A DNA stretch of 64,000 bases from NCBI GenBank assembly GCA_024225395.1, contig JAAEMR010000011.1, positions 1 to 64,000 of the forward strand. The letters are read 5' to 3'. The translations under genes were made by a program, and so were the position numbers. Under the pieces are notes generated by a model that was given only the letters and a program-made list of their open reading frames with translations, made no database searches and was not told where the DNA came from. The DNA comes from Gammaproteobacteria bacterium (GTDB lineage: Bacteria > Pseudomonadota > Gammaproteobacteria > GCA-001735895). Positions 1 through 8,805 of this stretch are shown piece by piece (position 1 is the first letter of the stretch; every line of letters starts with the position of its first letter).

Positions 1-55
1 ATAACTGATAACTGATAACTGATAACTGATAACTGATAACTGATAACTGATAACT
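1..55. repeat. Heptamer tandem repeat (ATAACTG)n
   Basis: A perfect 7-bp unit, ATAACTG (CAGTTAT on the other strand), is repeated nearly eight times and ends seven bases before the stop codon of nadC. It may continue beyond the left window edge. Because 7 is not a multiple of 3 and the unit contains TAA and TGA, all plus frames are closed, so it is not coding. The reverse-strand phase AGTTATC resembles the AGTYNNN heptamers near position 4630. Confidence 0.95.
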
Positions 56-61
56 TTCTTT

Positions 62-892
62 TCAATCTATGAAACGTAAAGAAAAATCAATGGCTCGGAT
101 GTGTTTGGTCAATGCGCCGATTGAAATATAATCAACACCTGTTTTCGCCACCTGAAGAATATTCTCTTCGGTAATGTCACCCGAAGCTTCTAATTTTATC
201 CTTGAATCGTTAATAGTGACGGCTTGATGCAGCATTTCCAGATTGAAATTATCCAGTAATACACGATCAACTTTACATTCAATTGCCTGCTGTAATTGGA
301 GCAGGTTTTCAACCTCTACTTCGAGTAAAACTTTGGGCTTAAGTTGTCTGGCTTGTTGAACTGCTGATGCCATATCCCCGCAGGCCGCCAGGTGATTTTC
401 TTTCAATAGAAAAGCATCATACAAACCTGTGCGATGATTTAATCCTCCACCGCAACGTACGGCATATTTTTGAGCCAGTCTCAGGTTGGGAATAGTTTTA
501 CGGGTATCCAGAATTCGACAATGAGTTTCGCTGATCAAGTTTTGAAAATAATGAGTGATAGAAGCAGTTGCAGAAAGGGTCTGTAAAAAATTTAGTGCTG
601 TTCGTTCTGCGCTTAAAATAGCACGTGCATTACCACTGATTTTACATACAGATTGTCCAGCCGTTAAAGAGTCTCCATCAGTTGCTGACCAATCGATTTT
701 AAGGCTAGAATCAAGTTGATGAAAGCTTAGCTCGAACCATTCTGCACCACACAGGATAGCCGGTTCACGGCAAATAAGTTGTACTTCCAGGTTTGTATCG
801 GGGTTGATCAGTTGAACGGTAATGTCTCCGCTTTCTATATCTTCCTGTAGAGCAGATGCAACCTGCTGTTTAATAGTTTCTAAAGATAACAT
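62..892 (-). CDS. nadC: Nicotinate-nucleotide pyrophosphorylase (quinolinate phosphoribosyltransferase)
   Basis: 276 residues, the usual length of NadC. It converts quinolinate and PRPP to nicotinate mononucleotide in de novo NAD synthesis, in the cytoplasm. The N-terminal alpha/beta sandwich is followed by the barrel signature: TRKTIPNLR, KYAVRCGGGLNHRTGL with the substrate-binding Arg and His, then LLKENH, LLEVEVE, RVLLDNF and a C-terminal LEASGDI...YISIGALTKH segment. All expected active-site motifs are present, so it should be functional. The ATG start lacks a strong Shine-Dalgarno sequence. It is transcribed away from the LolA-like gene at 1044, and a heptamer repeat follows immediately after its stop. 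Confidence 0.96.
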   Translation of the reverse strand: MLSLETIKQQVASALQEDIESGDITVQLINPDTNLEVQLICREPAILCGAEWFELSFHQLDSSLKIDWSATDGDSLTAGQSVCKISGNARAILSAERTALNFLQTLSATASITHYFQNLISETHCRILDTRKTIPNLRLAQKYAVRCGGGLNHRTGLYDAFLLKENHLAACGDMASAVQQARQLKPKVLLEVEVENLLQLQQAIECKVDRVLLDNFNLEMLHQAVTINDSRIKLEASGDITEENILQVAKTGVDYISIGALTKHIRAIDFSLRFID

Positions 893-948
893 AAGAATTT
901 AATAATATATTAATATTAAGGCCGTTGATTTTTAATGGTTTTTTTTTA

Positions 949-979
949 TTGACAGCGACTTAAAAACAAGTACTGTTAT
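949..979 (+). promoter_or_regulatory. Candidate sigma-70 promoter for the LolA-like gene
   Basis: A perfect -35 hexamer TTGACA lies at 949-954, downstream of a T-rich stretch in the divergent gap between nadC and the gene at 1044. The -10 candidates are weak: TACTGT with a 16-bp spacer or TGTTAT with a 19-bp spacer. A transcript would have a leader of roughly 60 bases. Confidence 0.4.
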
Positions 980-1043
980 GTCAAATAAAAATTATAAGTA
1001 AATAACCAGAATAGATTCAATAACATTTTGAGAGGATACCCCC

Positions 1044-2009
1044 TTGTTTAATTTAAAATATTCAAAGTTAAAAATTACTGTTGCCGTTCTGGCTGTTTTT
1101 GGTAGTTCTATAGCAAGTGCTGATGTGACCAGAGCTCTTGCTATTCCATCCGGTACGCCAAGTGCAGATGAGATTATTGATCAGGTTTTCTTTGTCAATC
1201 ATTTTTATGCTTTCGATAACTATGGTATTGGTAAAAAAGGCAAAAAAATTACCGTTTTAATCAATAAATCAGCAGGAAAAAAACCAACCACCATAACCCT
1301 GGAACGTTATCTGAATAATAACTATGCTGATGATCCTTCAATTAAAGCACGTGATCTGGCAATTTTCCGTTCTGGTAAATTACGTGGAACAGGCATGTTG
1401 ATTACCGATTTCGATGAAGTTGGAAAGAATCAATCTTACGCTATCTGGATTCCCGCATTGCGTAAAATTCGTCGTTTTGCCGAACCAGCTCATGATGATG
1501 CCTGGGGTGGTACCGATTTTACCTTTGGTGACGTGTCGCTGCGAAAGCCTCATAACGAAACGCATGAGTTAATGGGCACTGAAAATTTTAAAGGTTGCCT
1601 GGGTGCAGTTGCACTGAAGGATAATGAGAAAAACAAGTACACACGTAAATTACCCGAAGCAGCCTGTCAACATGATGGCAAATCGGTTTATAAAGTAAAG
1701 AGTACAACCAAATTTGATAACTGGTGGTATGACGAACGCATCAGTTATGTTGATGCCAAAACATTTGCCGATTATCGAACTGATTATTACAAGGATGGCA
1801 AGCACATTAAAGTCATCGATAGAAACTGGGTACCTGCAGATAATGCGTCTGACCCTCGTCAGGTGGTATGGGGCTACTGGTATGGCAAAACTCTTGCTAC
1901 AGACCATGAGACCTGGGCGGTAATACCTAAAGAAGTTACTATTACTAATGACACCAAAAAGAAACAGAGTCTGTGGACTGAAAAAACCCTACGTAAGATT
2001 CGTCGTTAA
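1044..2009 (+). CDS. Outer membrane lipoprotein-sorting (LolA-like) periplasmic protein
   Basis: 321 residues with a signal peptide ending at about residue 26 (SIASA|D). The mature part matches the LolA-like family usually annotated 'outer membrane lipoprotein-sorting protein' (PF17131 type): a concave beta-sheet protein thought to carry a hydrophobic ligand across the periplasm. Visible features include GKLRGTGMLITDF, YAIWIPALRKIRRFAEPAHDDAWGGTDF and a basic C-terminus. The start is TTG at 1044, supported by GAGAGGA at 1030-1036 seven bases upstream; there is no other in-frame Met early enough to keep the signal peptide. It precedes a DUF1302-type barrel and an MMPL permease, a commonly recurring trio. 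Function of the trio (lipid or hydrophobic-compound transport) is inference; the ligand is unknown. Confidence 0.82.
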   Translation: MFNLKYSKLKITVAVLAVFGSSIASADVTRALAIPSGTPSADEIIDQVFFVNHFYAFDNYGIGKKGKKITVLINKSAGKKPTTITLERYLNNNYADDPSIKARDLAIFRSGKLRGTGMLITDFDEVGKNQSYAIWIPALRKIRRFAEPAHDDAWGGTDFTFGDVSLRKPHNETHELMGTENFKGCLGAVALKDNEKNKYTRKLPEAACQHDGKSVYKVKSTTKFDNWWYDERISYVDAKTFADYRTDYYKDGKHIKVIDRNWVPADNASDPRQVVWGYWYGKTLATDHETWAVIPKEVTITNDTKKKQSLWTEKTLRKIRR

Positions 2010-2023
2010 TACATAAATAAGCT

Positions 2024-2049
2024 GCCGGATACCTAATCCGGCGGTTTTT
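2024..2049 (+). terminator. Intercistronic hairpin/terminator
   Basis: Perfect 7-bp stem GCCGGAT/ATCCGGC with a 5-base loop, followed by GG and five T. It lies between the LolA-like gene and the DUF1302-type gene, so it probably attenuates transcription into the barrel and permease genes. Confidence 0.7.
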
Positions 2050-2093
2050 ATAATAAAACACTATTAACGAATAAAACTCAAAGAGGATAAACC

Positions 2094-4568
2094 ATGTTAA
2101 AACGTACATTACTCGCACAGGCGGTGGCTTTAGCCATCGTATTGCCTGGCGTTTCATACGCTGAATTTGAAATCAGCGGCGAAGCAAAAATTGAATATGA
2201 CATGTTCACTCAAGATGGCAGAGTCACTTCTGCTCCAGAAGATCATGAAGCATTTGACCCGCTCAAATCTGAATACAGTGTAAAACTATTTATCAATTCG
2301 GATGTGGGTGAAGAGTCTGCATTTCATGCCGAGCTGTTGCTCGCTGATGATGCTGAGGCTGCCAGTGATCGACTGGAAGGTGGAGAAGAATATACTCAGT
2401 ATGAAGTCTTACGTGAATTTTACTTTGATACCAACGCTGGTGGCTGGGACTTCCGTCTTGGTAAACAACAGGTAGTCTGGGGTACAGCAGATGGTATTAA
2501 GTTACTGGATATTATTAATCCGACTGACTATCGTGAGCTCAATCAGAACGTATCTGAAGATTCACGTATTCCGATCTGGATGATCAATGCTGAGAAATAT
2601 TTTGATAGCGGCAACAGCATTCAACTGCTTGTTACTGAATCCAAACCAAATTTTATGGCAGGTCTGGACGCCGACGGTGACAGCGGTGCGCCCTTCATTT
2701 TTAAAGGTGTTGAGACTATTACGGGACACACCAATGGCTTTCTGAATATCGCAAAGGATATGGGTAAAACTTCGGGTGTTTTCCAGACTTTGCTGGGTAT
2801 GGGTGGCTTAACAAGTTTAACGGCCGGTCCGATGGCTCTTACTACGGTAAGTGGTTTTACGGTTTTAGGTACGCCTAATGCTCCGTTGACTCCAGATGAT
2901 GGTGCTGATTTTGCTAATGGCGCTCACCCAATGACTTTTACTGATGTTGGTGCTGGTTTACAGGGCCCTGGTGGTACTATCACTGCAGGATCAGAGACAT
3001 ATGTTGTTTTTCCTGGTCCTGTTTTAGCAGGTACTACTAACAATGATCTGCTAAATGTAGTGTTCCTACCTTTTATGAACGGGCTACAAACGGGTAATGA
3101 GGTTCTTAATCAGGCTGCCAACACTGCAGGAGATCTGCTGAATAATTTTGGTGGTTATATGGGGCAGTTACAGGGAGGCCTGGTGGCTGCACAGACTTCA
3201 GGAATAGCTGATGGTGATCCATATACAAATACTCCAACGGCAGTACTTGATATAAATGGGAATGGTTTAGCTGATGTTAACGCGATCGGTTCAGCATTTA
3301 ATGAGCTGGGTCGTCAAATGACTTTAGCAGTTGCAGGGGGAATGGGTGTTCCAATTGCTAATCCTGCAGATCTAACTGACCCGTTAAATCAGGCAGCCTT
3401 AGGACAGATTGCCACCAACCTGGGTTTAGACCCTCTTACCATGACTCAGCAAGAGTTTGGGGTAGCTGTTCAGGGTGCTGCTTTTCAGGGCATGTCATCA
3501 ACATTCTTTAATAACTCAGAAACTAATCAATTTACCGGAACGCTGGATGTAACCAATCCAACCTCTGCCTTTGATTACATGGGCAATACCACTTTCGCAA
3601 CCTTTGATGCTTTTATCGGTATGAAAACGGATTACCGAAATCTTCATGAAGATGAAACTAATCAGAATTTTGGTTTTAGATATAAAGCTTCAACTGAAGG
3701 TGGAACCAATTACTCTCTGAACTATGCATATCGCTATGATGGTAACCCGGTTGTAGACATGCACTGGGAAGATAATACCGGTGATACTTTATCGGTTAAT
3801 AAAAATGTGACTTCAATAGATGCCTTAGGGCAGCCTAGACAAAATGCTGACGGGTCAAGTAATGGTAACCCTAACCCTGAAGCTTATACTGTTACAACAT
3901 TGTTTTTAACAAAGAGTGATGGCACTGTGTTCAGTTCACAAAATGGAATGAATCCCGCAACCCTGGTCTTTGAAGAGTCTTTGAATCAAATCAGTACTGT
4001 TGGAACATCATTTGATACCGCTCTGGACGGGTTGTCTATTCCTACCGTAATTCGTGGTGAGTTCTCCTATGATGTGGGTACCAAGCAGCCTGTTATAGAT
4101 CTTGATGAGTTAAGTATTGGTAATATTACCGAAGCCTTAACAATGCAGGATGCTGACATGTTCAAATATGTGTTAGGTGTAGACCTGACCGTTGCAACTA
4201 ATATGCTGGTCAGTACCCAGTTAATCCAGTTCTATAACCTCGATTACATTGATGAAGGAAATAAATATACCGGTGATTTTTCTTCAATGCATATTACCAA
4301 TGGAATGAAAAAGGGTGATGAAATTGAAACCTTTATTTCTTTCTTCCTGTCGAAGCCTTTTGGTTCTGATGGTCAACATCGTTGGAATAACATCATAATT
4401 TCTGAAAATGATGGTGGTTACTGGAACCGCTTCGATGTTGAATACAGCTTCAATGATGAGATGGTTGGTACCATTGAATATAATAAATACTGGGGTGATG
4501 AAGATACAATGTTTGGACAGTTTGAAGCTTCTTCAAATCTGCAACTGGGCTTTAAATACATATTCTAA
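2094..4568 (+). CDS. DUF1302-type outer membrane beta-barrel protein
   Basis: 824 residues with a signal peptide (cleavage after GVSYA, about residue 23). The N-terminal third carries the DUF1302 hallmark region: LGKQQVVWGTADGIKLLDIINPTDYRE, then EDSRIPIWMIN. The C-terminus consists of alternating aromatic strands and ends in Phe (...LGFKYIF), the outer-membrane assembly signal. Between about residues 190 and 490 is a Gly/Ala/Asn/Gln-rich, weakly structured insert (GGLTSLTAGPMALTT, NTAGDLLNNFGG) that looks like an added loop or plug domain. SD AGAGGA at 2082-2087 supports the ATG. Its place between a LolA-like protein and an MMPL pump suggests it is the outer-membrane part of the same export or uptake route (inference). 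Confidence 0.78.
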   Translation: MLKRTLLAQAVALAIVLPGVSYAEFEISGEAKIEYDMFTQDGRVTSAPEDHEAFDPLKSEYSVKLFINSDVGEESAFHAELLLADDAEAASDRLEGGEEYTQYEVLREFYFDTNAGGWDFRLGKQQVVWGTADGIKLLDIINPTDYRELNQNVSEDSRIPIWMINAEKYFDSGNSIQLLVTESKPNFMAGLDADGDSGAPFIFKGVETITGHTNGFLNIAKDMGKTSGVFQTLLGMGGLTSLTAGPMALTTVSGFTVLGTPNAPLTPDDGADFANGAHPMTFTDVGAGLQGPGGTITAGSETYVVFPGPVLAGTTNNDLLNVVFLPFMNGLQTGNEVLNQAANTAGDLLNNFGGYMGQLQGGLVAAQTSGIADGDPYTNTPTAVLDINGNGLADVNAIGSAFNELGRQMTLAVAGGMGVPIANPADLTDPLNQAALGQIATNLGLDPLTMTQQEFGVAVQGAAFQGMSSTFFNNSETNQFTGTLDVTNPTSAFDYMGNTTFATFDAFIGMKTDYRNLHEDETNQNFGFRYKASTEGGTNYSLNYAYRYDGNPVVDMHWEDNTGDTLSVNKNVTSIDALGQPRQNADGSSNGNPNPEAYTVTTLFLTKSDGTVFSSQNGMNPATLVFEESLNQISTVGTSFDTALDGLSIPTVIRGEFSYDVGTKQPVIDLDELSIGNITEALTMQDADMFKYVLGVDLTVATNMLVSTQLIQFYNLDYIDEGNKYTGDFSSMHITNGMKKGDEIETFISFFLSKPFGSDGQHRWNNIIISENDGGYWNRFDVEYSFNDEMVGTIEYNKYWGDEDTMFGQFEASSNLQLGFKYIF

Positions 4569-4586
4569 TAATAATAAAACTTGATT

Positions 4587-4612
4587 AAGGGGGCTTAGCC
4601 CCCTTTTTTTTC
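4587..4612 (+). terminator. Rho-independent terminator after the DUF1302-type gene
   Basis: Perfect stem AAGGGGGC/GCCCCCTT with loop TTA and a run of at least eight T. Very strong. It implies that the MMPL gene downstream is read mostly from its own promoter or by read-through. Confidence 0.92.
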
Positions 4613-4626
4613 TAAAGAATTCAAAA

Positions 4627-4694
4627 AGTTATAAGTCCTTAGTCGGCAGTCATGAAATAAAGGACTAGCGACTTGTGACTTACAACTTTCGACT
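4627..4694. repeat. Inverted array of degenerate heptamers (AGTYNNN ... NNNRACT)
   Basis: Four head-to-tail units AGTTATA, AGTCCTT, AGTCGGC, AGTCATG at 4627-4654, a 5-base spacer, then five reverse-oriented units AAGGACT, AGCGACT, TGTGACT, TACAACT, TTCGACT at 4660-4694. AGTCCTT pairs perfectly with AAGGACT. The array ends 12 bases before the GTG start of the MMPL gene. It is not explained by coding or by the terminator just upstream. Confidence 0.8.
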
Positions 4695-4706
4695 GAGGAT
4701 AGATCA

Positions 4707-7448
4707 GTGAGTAGTACTAAAAAAGAAAATTCATTGGCTTCCAGGTATGCAGCCTGGGTTATGCGAAATCGTATACTCGTCATAATGGTAGTGTTGATTA
4801 CGACCGTGCTATCAGCTCTTCAGATCCAGTACCTGGATGTACGTAACGACCCCGATACTCTGCTACCACCAACCAATCGATATGTGGCAACCAATGCTTA
4901 TGGTGAACAGAAGTTTGGTATGGGTAATATTATGGTGCTGGGGTTCATTCTTGAGCAGCCTGGCGATATCTATCAGCCATGGTTTATCAACCTGGTTAAA
5001 GAAATCCATGACAAGATGATTGCATTGCCGAATTCTCGTGCAAATAATTTCATGGACCTGGCCGCTCAAAAAATAAAATACATGGGGGCCAAAGATGGCA
5101 GCCTGGTGTTTAAACGCTTAATACCAGTGTCAGGTATTTCCGATGACCCGGTTAAAGCCAGGGCTGAACTGGCATTCCTGAAGGAAGGTCTTGAAAATAA
5201 TCCAGTTATGGCACCGATGTTGTTATATATGGAAGATGCTGACGGAAACCGTTGTGAAGTTTATGGGCAGGAAGGGTGTACAGCTCGCGGAACTTTTATT
5301 GTTGGTGATTATGACGATGGTGTTAAAGAAGTTTACCTGCCATGGGTTGCTGAAGTTAAAAAGATCGCTGATGAAGTTAATACTAAATATGCGGGTAAAG
5401 TTCAAATGCTGGTTGCGGGTGAGCCGTACTTTCTGGCCCATATGCTGTATGACCTGGTGGATAAGTGGTGGCTATTCGTAATCTCTATCCTTATAGTTTT
5501 TGTTATTTTATGGTGGCAAAACAAAGGGTGGCGAGGAGCTGTTTTTCCTTTACTGGGCGTTTTTTCTACTATTTTCCTGACGCTTGGCGTGATGGGTTTT
5601 ACCGCGTTTAAATTAACTACGATGATGGTTCTGACGCCGATGCTATTGCTCGCAGTTGGAACCGGACACGCGGTACAGGTCACACGGCGATACATGAGTG
5701 AAATGGCACTTAGTCATGGTAATACGATGGTGGCTTCGGAACAGGCGATAGCGCATACCATTGTTCCTGCAACATTGGCGATTATTACTGACATGGTGGG
5801 TTTTGCAACCCTGGCTCTGGTCGATATCTCGTTTTATAAGGCTTATGCCTATTTTGGCGTGTTTGGTATGGCAACATTGCTGATCACCACAACGACATTG
5901 ATTCCTATATTAATGTCATACTTCCCTCCAAAAGTAGATGCTGCTCACAGTGAAATGTTTGAGCCATCAGCGGTGGAAAACCTGGCTGCCAGCAAAGTCA
6001 CTTCACTGGTTATGGGGCCTGGAAAGTGGGTAGTAGTTCTTGTTGTTGGGTTACTCATTGCCTGGTCTGCTGTTGAAACCAGAATAAAAGATGGAACGAT
6101 GGATGACTTAATGCCGGGCGTCGAAAAAGGCATAAATTATTCTCGAGCTGCATTTAAAGGGCATTCTATTGTAGTGACTGATATCAATCGACTGGGTGAA
6201 GTTATGCCGGGCGTTATTTCAGTCAATATTCCTTTCACCAGTAGAGAGCCCTTGCCACCACTGTGTGATGATGAGGATGATGCTGGAAATCTGTTACCGA
6301 AAGGGTGCTGGGATGAGGATGAATTAGGTGCCCAGGGTATTATGAATGATGCCGAAGTGCTGGGAGCCATAGAGAAATTCGAAGCATGGCTTCGAACTCA
6401 ACCTAATATCGGGTTTACCGGTTCTTATGTTCAGTATATTCGTCTGACTAATATGCTGCTTTCTTCAGAGGGTGGTAAAGGTGATGACATGAATTTATTT
6501 CATGTCCCTAGTCAGGCATTTGTTGATAGTAATCTGGATATTTATGGAGATCCTGAAGACCCTGAATATAAACCTGATGCTAATTTTATCGTGCAAAACT
6601 ATAACGGTTTGCTTGAAGTTAATGTGAGTGATGGTGATCTGGATGCTTTCCTCGATTCTTCTACCTGGAATGAAGCGATTGTTATGGGTTTTGTCGATAC
6701 CATGGATCCGGTGCTAACGCACAAAGTGGTTGAGGATATTCATGAGTACTTACGCAAGCATCAGGATGAACCCGGGTTCAATAAAATAAAATTTGGATTT
6801 GTATCGGGCGATACAGTGACGATGCCTGAAACCGGTGATGTAGTAACCGTTGAAGAAGGTTACGGTTCGGCTGACCCTGGTGTTGGCGGATTCCTGGGTG
6901 CCACGGAAGCATCTCGCGAAGTTTCTTATGCAAACTGGTTGATTAGTCCGTTACAAACAGCACTGGCTATCTTCCTGATTGTGGCATTGATGTTTGGCTC
7001 AGTGACTGTAGCGCTATCATTAATAATTTTATTGATGGTGACGCTGTTTGCTCAATATGGAATGGGTGCGTATTTTACTTCGGTACAGAACTGGTCAGGA
7101 AACCTGGCTTTCCACTTACTGGTTACACTCAGTATTGCAATGGGACTCGGGGTGGATTATTCAATTTATCTGGTGGAAAGATTACGAGAAGAGTACCAGG
7201 CTTCTGTGGGGGACTGGTCTAAAACTGTTTACGAGACATTACGTACCACGGGTGGTGCAATACTGGCTTCTGTTATCGTTCTGTTAGGTAGTTTTATACC
7301 GCTGCTGTCGACTGATCTGGCGAATACCTGGGGATTAGGTATGTATATTAGTGAGGCATTGATTATCGATGTTTTTGCAGCCTTTACCTTCCTGCCAATA
7401 TTAATTTACTGGATGAAACCGGGTTATATATTTAAAACCAGTAAGTAA
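4707..7448 (+). CDS. MMPL/RND-family transporter
   Basis: 913-residue inner-membrane protein with the two-fold RND plan: TM1 near residue 20-40, a large periplasmic loop, a bundle of five TM segments near 255-400, a second TM after 'MGPGKW', a second acidic periplasmic loop, and a final TM bundle. The second bundle has the typical MMPL/HpnN-like signature SIAMGLGVDYSIYLVERLREEY, with the intramembrane Asp. The start is GTG at 4707 with TGAGGA just upstream. It follows the LolA-like and DUF1302-type genes, so a three-component hydrophobic-molecule transporter is likely. Substrate cannot be read from sequence; 'predicted exporter' is the safe name. Confidence 0.88.
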   Translation: MSSTKKENSLASRYAAWVMRNRILVIMVVLITTVLSALQIQYLDVRNDPDTLLPPTNRYVATNAYGEQKFGMGNIMVLGFILEQPGDIYQPWFINLVKEIHDKMIALPNSRANNFMDLAAQKIKYMGAKDGSLVFKRLIPVSGISDDPVKARAELAFLKEGLENNPVMAPMLLYMEDADGNRCEVYGQEGCTARGTFIVGDYDDGVKEVYLPWVAEVKKIADEVNTKYAGKVQMLVAGEPYFLAHMLYDLVDKWWLFVISILIVFVILWWQNKGWRGAVFPLLGVFSTIFLTLGVMGFTAFKLTTMMVLTPMLLLAVGTGHAVQVTRRYMSEMALSHGNTMVASEQAIAHTIVPATLAIITDMVGFATLALVDISFYKAYAYFGVFGMATLLITTTTLIPILMSYFPPKVDAAHSEMFEPSAVENLAASKVTSLVMGPGKWVVVLVVGLLIAWSAVETRIKDGTMDDLMPGVEKGINYSRAAFKGHSIVVTDINRLGEVMPGVISVNIPFTSREPLPPLCDDEDDAGNLLPKGCWDEDELGAQGIMNDAEVLGAIEKFEAWLRTQPNIGFTGSYVQYIRLTNMLLSSEGGKGDDMNLFHVPSQAFVDSNLDIYGDPEDPEYKPDANFIVQNYNGLLEVNVSDGDLDAFLDSSTWNEAIVMGFVDTMDPVLTHKVVEDIHEYLRKHQDEPGFNKIKFGFVSGDTVTMPETGDVVTVEEGYGSADPGVGGFLGATEASREVSYANWLISPLQTALAIFLIVALMFGSVTVALSLIILLMVTLFAQYGMGAYFTSVQNWSGNLAFHLLVTLSIAMGLGVDYSIYLVERLREEYQASVGDWSKTVYETLRTTGGAILASVIVLLGSFIPLLSTDLANTWGLGMYISEALIIDVFAAFTFLPILIYWMKPGYIFKTSK

Positions 7449-7470
7449 AAGACAATAATAAGAAAGTTTA

Positions 7471-7498
7471 AAGCCCGGGCAACCGGGCTTTTTTTTTG
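7471..7498 (+). terminator. Rho-independent terminator after the MMPL gene
   Basis: Perfect 8-bp stem AAGCCCGG/CCGGGCTT with loop GCAA, followed by a run of T. Closes the transport unit. Confidence 0.93.
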
Positions 7499-7503
7499 GA
7501 CAT

Positions 7504-7531
7504 GGATGTCCTTATGCTGCGAGGCCATGGA
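7504..7531. repeat. 28-bp direct repeat, copy 1
   Basis: GGATGTCCTTATGCTGCGAG plus GCCATGGA, identical to the copy at 7612-7639 except one base. The flank GGACAT(GG)ATGTCC at 7498-7511 forms a short palindrome and the right end has GGCCATGG. It has the look of a dispersed palindromic intergenic element. The gene-free stretch 7449-7831 holds only the terminator, this repeat pair and AT-rich DNA. Confidence 0.85.
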
Positions 7532-7611
7532 CGGCAACGAGCAGTATTTTCACCGAAGCCCAGAAGATGAAGGTTTTCCAGTATTTAATCAAACCGTTAG
7601 TGCTCTTACCA

Positions 7612-7639
7612 GGATGTCCTTATGCTGCGAGGCTATGGA
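7612..7639. repeat. 28-bp direct repeat, copy 2
   Basis: Second copy of the element at 7504, starting 108 bp downstream, 27 of 28 bases identical (T for C in the GCYATGGA part). No coding potential is convincing here. Confidence 0.85.
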
Positions 7640-7831
7640 TGAAACTATCAACTGTCCTCAGAGTATCAATTAATCTCAAAATAGTTATCTATCAACAAAT
7701 AATAAAAAAGCACCCATCATTTTTACTCTTACTTAAATTTATAATGGTGTTAGAATAGAATATTATAATAATAAATTTTTTATAAAGGGCGTTCTATTCC
7801 CACTACTTATTCAACTTAAAGGTAAAAAATA

Positions 7832-8311
7832 ATGCTAAAAAAGTCTAAATTATTTGTTTTTCTCTTACCATTACTCATGGTTTTTGGTTTCTCTAGCGCC
7901 CAGGCCTCTCAGGAAATGATAGTTGAAAAACTCAGCCCGCTGGGTTTTGATGAAACGGTTGCTAAAATTAAAAAAAATGCAAAAGCTTTAGGGTGGAAAG
8001 TTCCTAAAAGCTGGAAGAAAAACTTCCAGAAAAACCTCAAAAAAGTTACAAAAAAGGATATTGGTAAAAACCTTGTATTTTCAATGTGCGAGCCCTGGGC
8101 TGCAGTTAAACTGTTAAAGCATGATAAATACAAAAAATTCCTGGCGATGATGCCCTGTTCATTTGCTGTTTATGAAAAGTCTGATGGTAAGGTGTATGCA
8201 TCATTCATGAATATCCAGATGATGGGTCAAATGTATAAAGGTCAGAAAGAGATTGAAGAGCTGGTTAATGAACTCGGACCTCATATGGTGAAGATGGTTG
8301 ATTTTAACTAA
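7832..8311 (+). CDS. Secreted DUF302-domain protein
   Basis: 159 residues. Residues 1-25 are a signal peptide (cleavage at about AQA|S). The rest matches the DUF302 fold: 'LGFDETVAKIKKNAKALGWKVP' is the usual first helix-strand, followed by a segment with CEPWAAVKLLKHDKYKKFLAMMPC and YEKSDGKVYASFMN. The two Cys (in MCEPW and MPCSF) could form a disulfide. It is Lys-rich and strongly basic in the middle. Molecular function of DUF302 proteins is not established. It is monocistronic, with a candidate -10 TATAAT at 7764-7769 and a terminator downstream. Confidence 0.8.
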   Translation: MLKKSKLFVFLLPLLMVFGFSSAQASQEMIVEKLSPLGFDETVAKIKKNAKALGWKVPKSWKKNFQKNLKKVTKKDIGKNLVFSMCEPWAAVKLLKHDKYKKFLAMMPCSFAVYEKSDGKVYASFMNIQMMGQMYKGQKEIEELVNELGPHMVKMVDFN

Positions 8312-8330
8312 AATTCTTAACTGACAATTA

Positions 8331-8360
8331 AAAAAGCGCGCTGTAAGGCGCGTTTTTTTT
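8331..8360. terminator. Bidirectional terminator between convergent genes
   Basis: Stem AAAAA(G)CGCGC / GCGCGTTTTT with one bulged base and a 6-base loop. A-run on the left and T-run on the right let it serve both the DUF302 gene and the convergent DUF1841-nth-rnf transcripts. Confidence 0.85.
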
Positions 8361-8377
8361 GCCTGAAATATAAAGGA

Positions 8378-8794
8378 TTAAATTTTCTTCAGGCAATTCA
8401 GGTAGGCTGTTTCATCGGGCATTGTATTATTTTGTTGAGCTAGCCACAGTGCCTGTCCAAGGCATTCAATCATCGCGTGTTCTGCATCATGTTGACCTTT
8501 CTTTTTACTGAGCTTGTGGTGAATTCTTTTGATACCGGCCGGTCGATCTATTGAGGTTTGTTCACGTAGGGCTATGTGCATACCCATGTGTAAAAATGGA
8601 TTACTGTTTCCAGATTCCGGGTTGAACTCTATATTTTGAGCGGATTGACCCTGTTGCAGGATTGAATGGTATTCGGGGTGTAACTGAATTATATCGGCAA
8701 TCACCGACTCCATCGGCTCTAGTATTTGTCCATTTTGAAGCTTTTGCCAGACCGTTAAATAAACCTGTCTAATTTCATCTCTGTTTTGAAACAT
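8378..8794 (-). CDS. DUF1841 family protein
   Basis: 138-residue cytoplasmic protein without signal or TM segments. Recognisable family features are the N-terminal FQNRDEIRQVYLTVWQK, the central NPFLHMGMHIALREQTSIDRPAGI and the His/Asp-rich helix KKGQHDAEHAMIECLGQALW. DUF1841 genes commonly sit beside nth in gammaproteobacteria, as here (11 bases after nth). Function unknown; the context suggests co-transcription with rnf-nth. Confidence 0.85.
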   Translation of the reverse strand: MFQNRDEIRQVYLTVWQKLQNGQILEPMESVIADIIQLHPEYHSILQQGQSAQNIEFNPESGNSNPFLHMGMHIALREQTSIDRPAGIKRIHHKLSKKKGQHDAEHAMIECLGQALWLAQQNNTMPDETAYLNCLKKI

Positions 8795-8805
8795 TCAATT
8801 ATTCT

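Noticed and set aside
1-55. CRISPR-like array
   Set aside because: The unit is 7 bp with no spacers; it is a simple tandem repeat.
4627-4694. tRNA or small structured RNA
   Set aside because: Periodicity of 7 explains the pattern; no cloverleaf, anticodon arm or CCA end.
7567-7758. 63-residue open frame in the gap after the MMPL gene
   Set aside because: It runs through the 28-bp repeat, has no RBS or family resemblance and is AT-rich noise.
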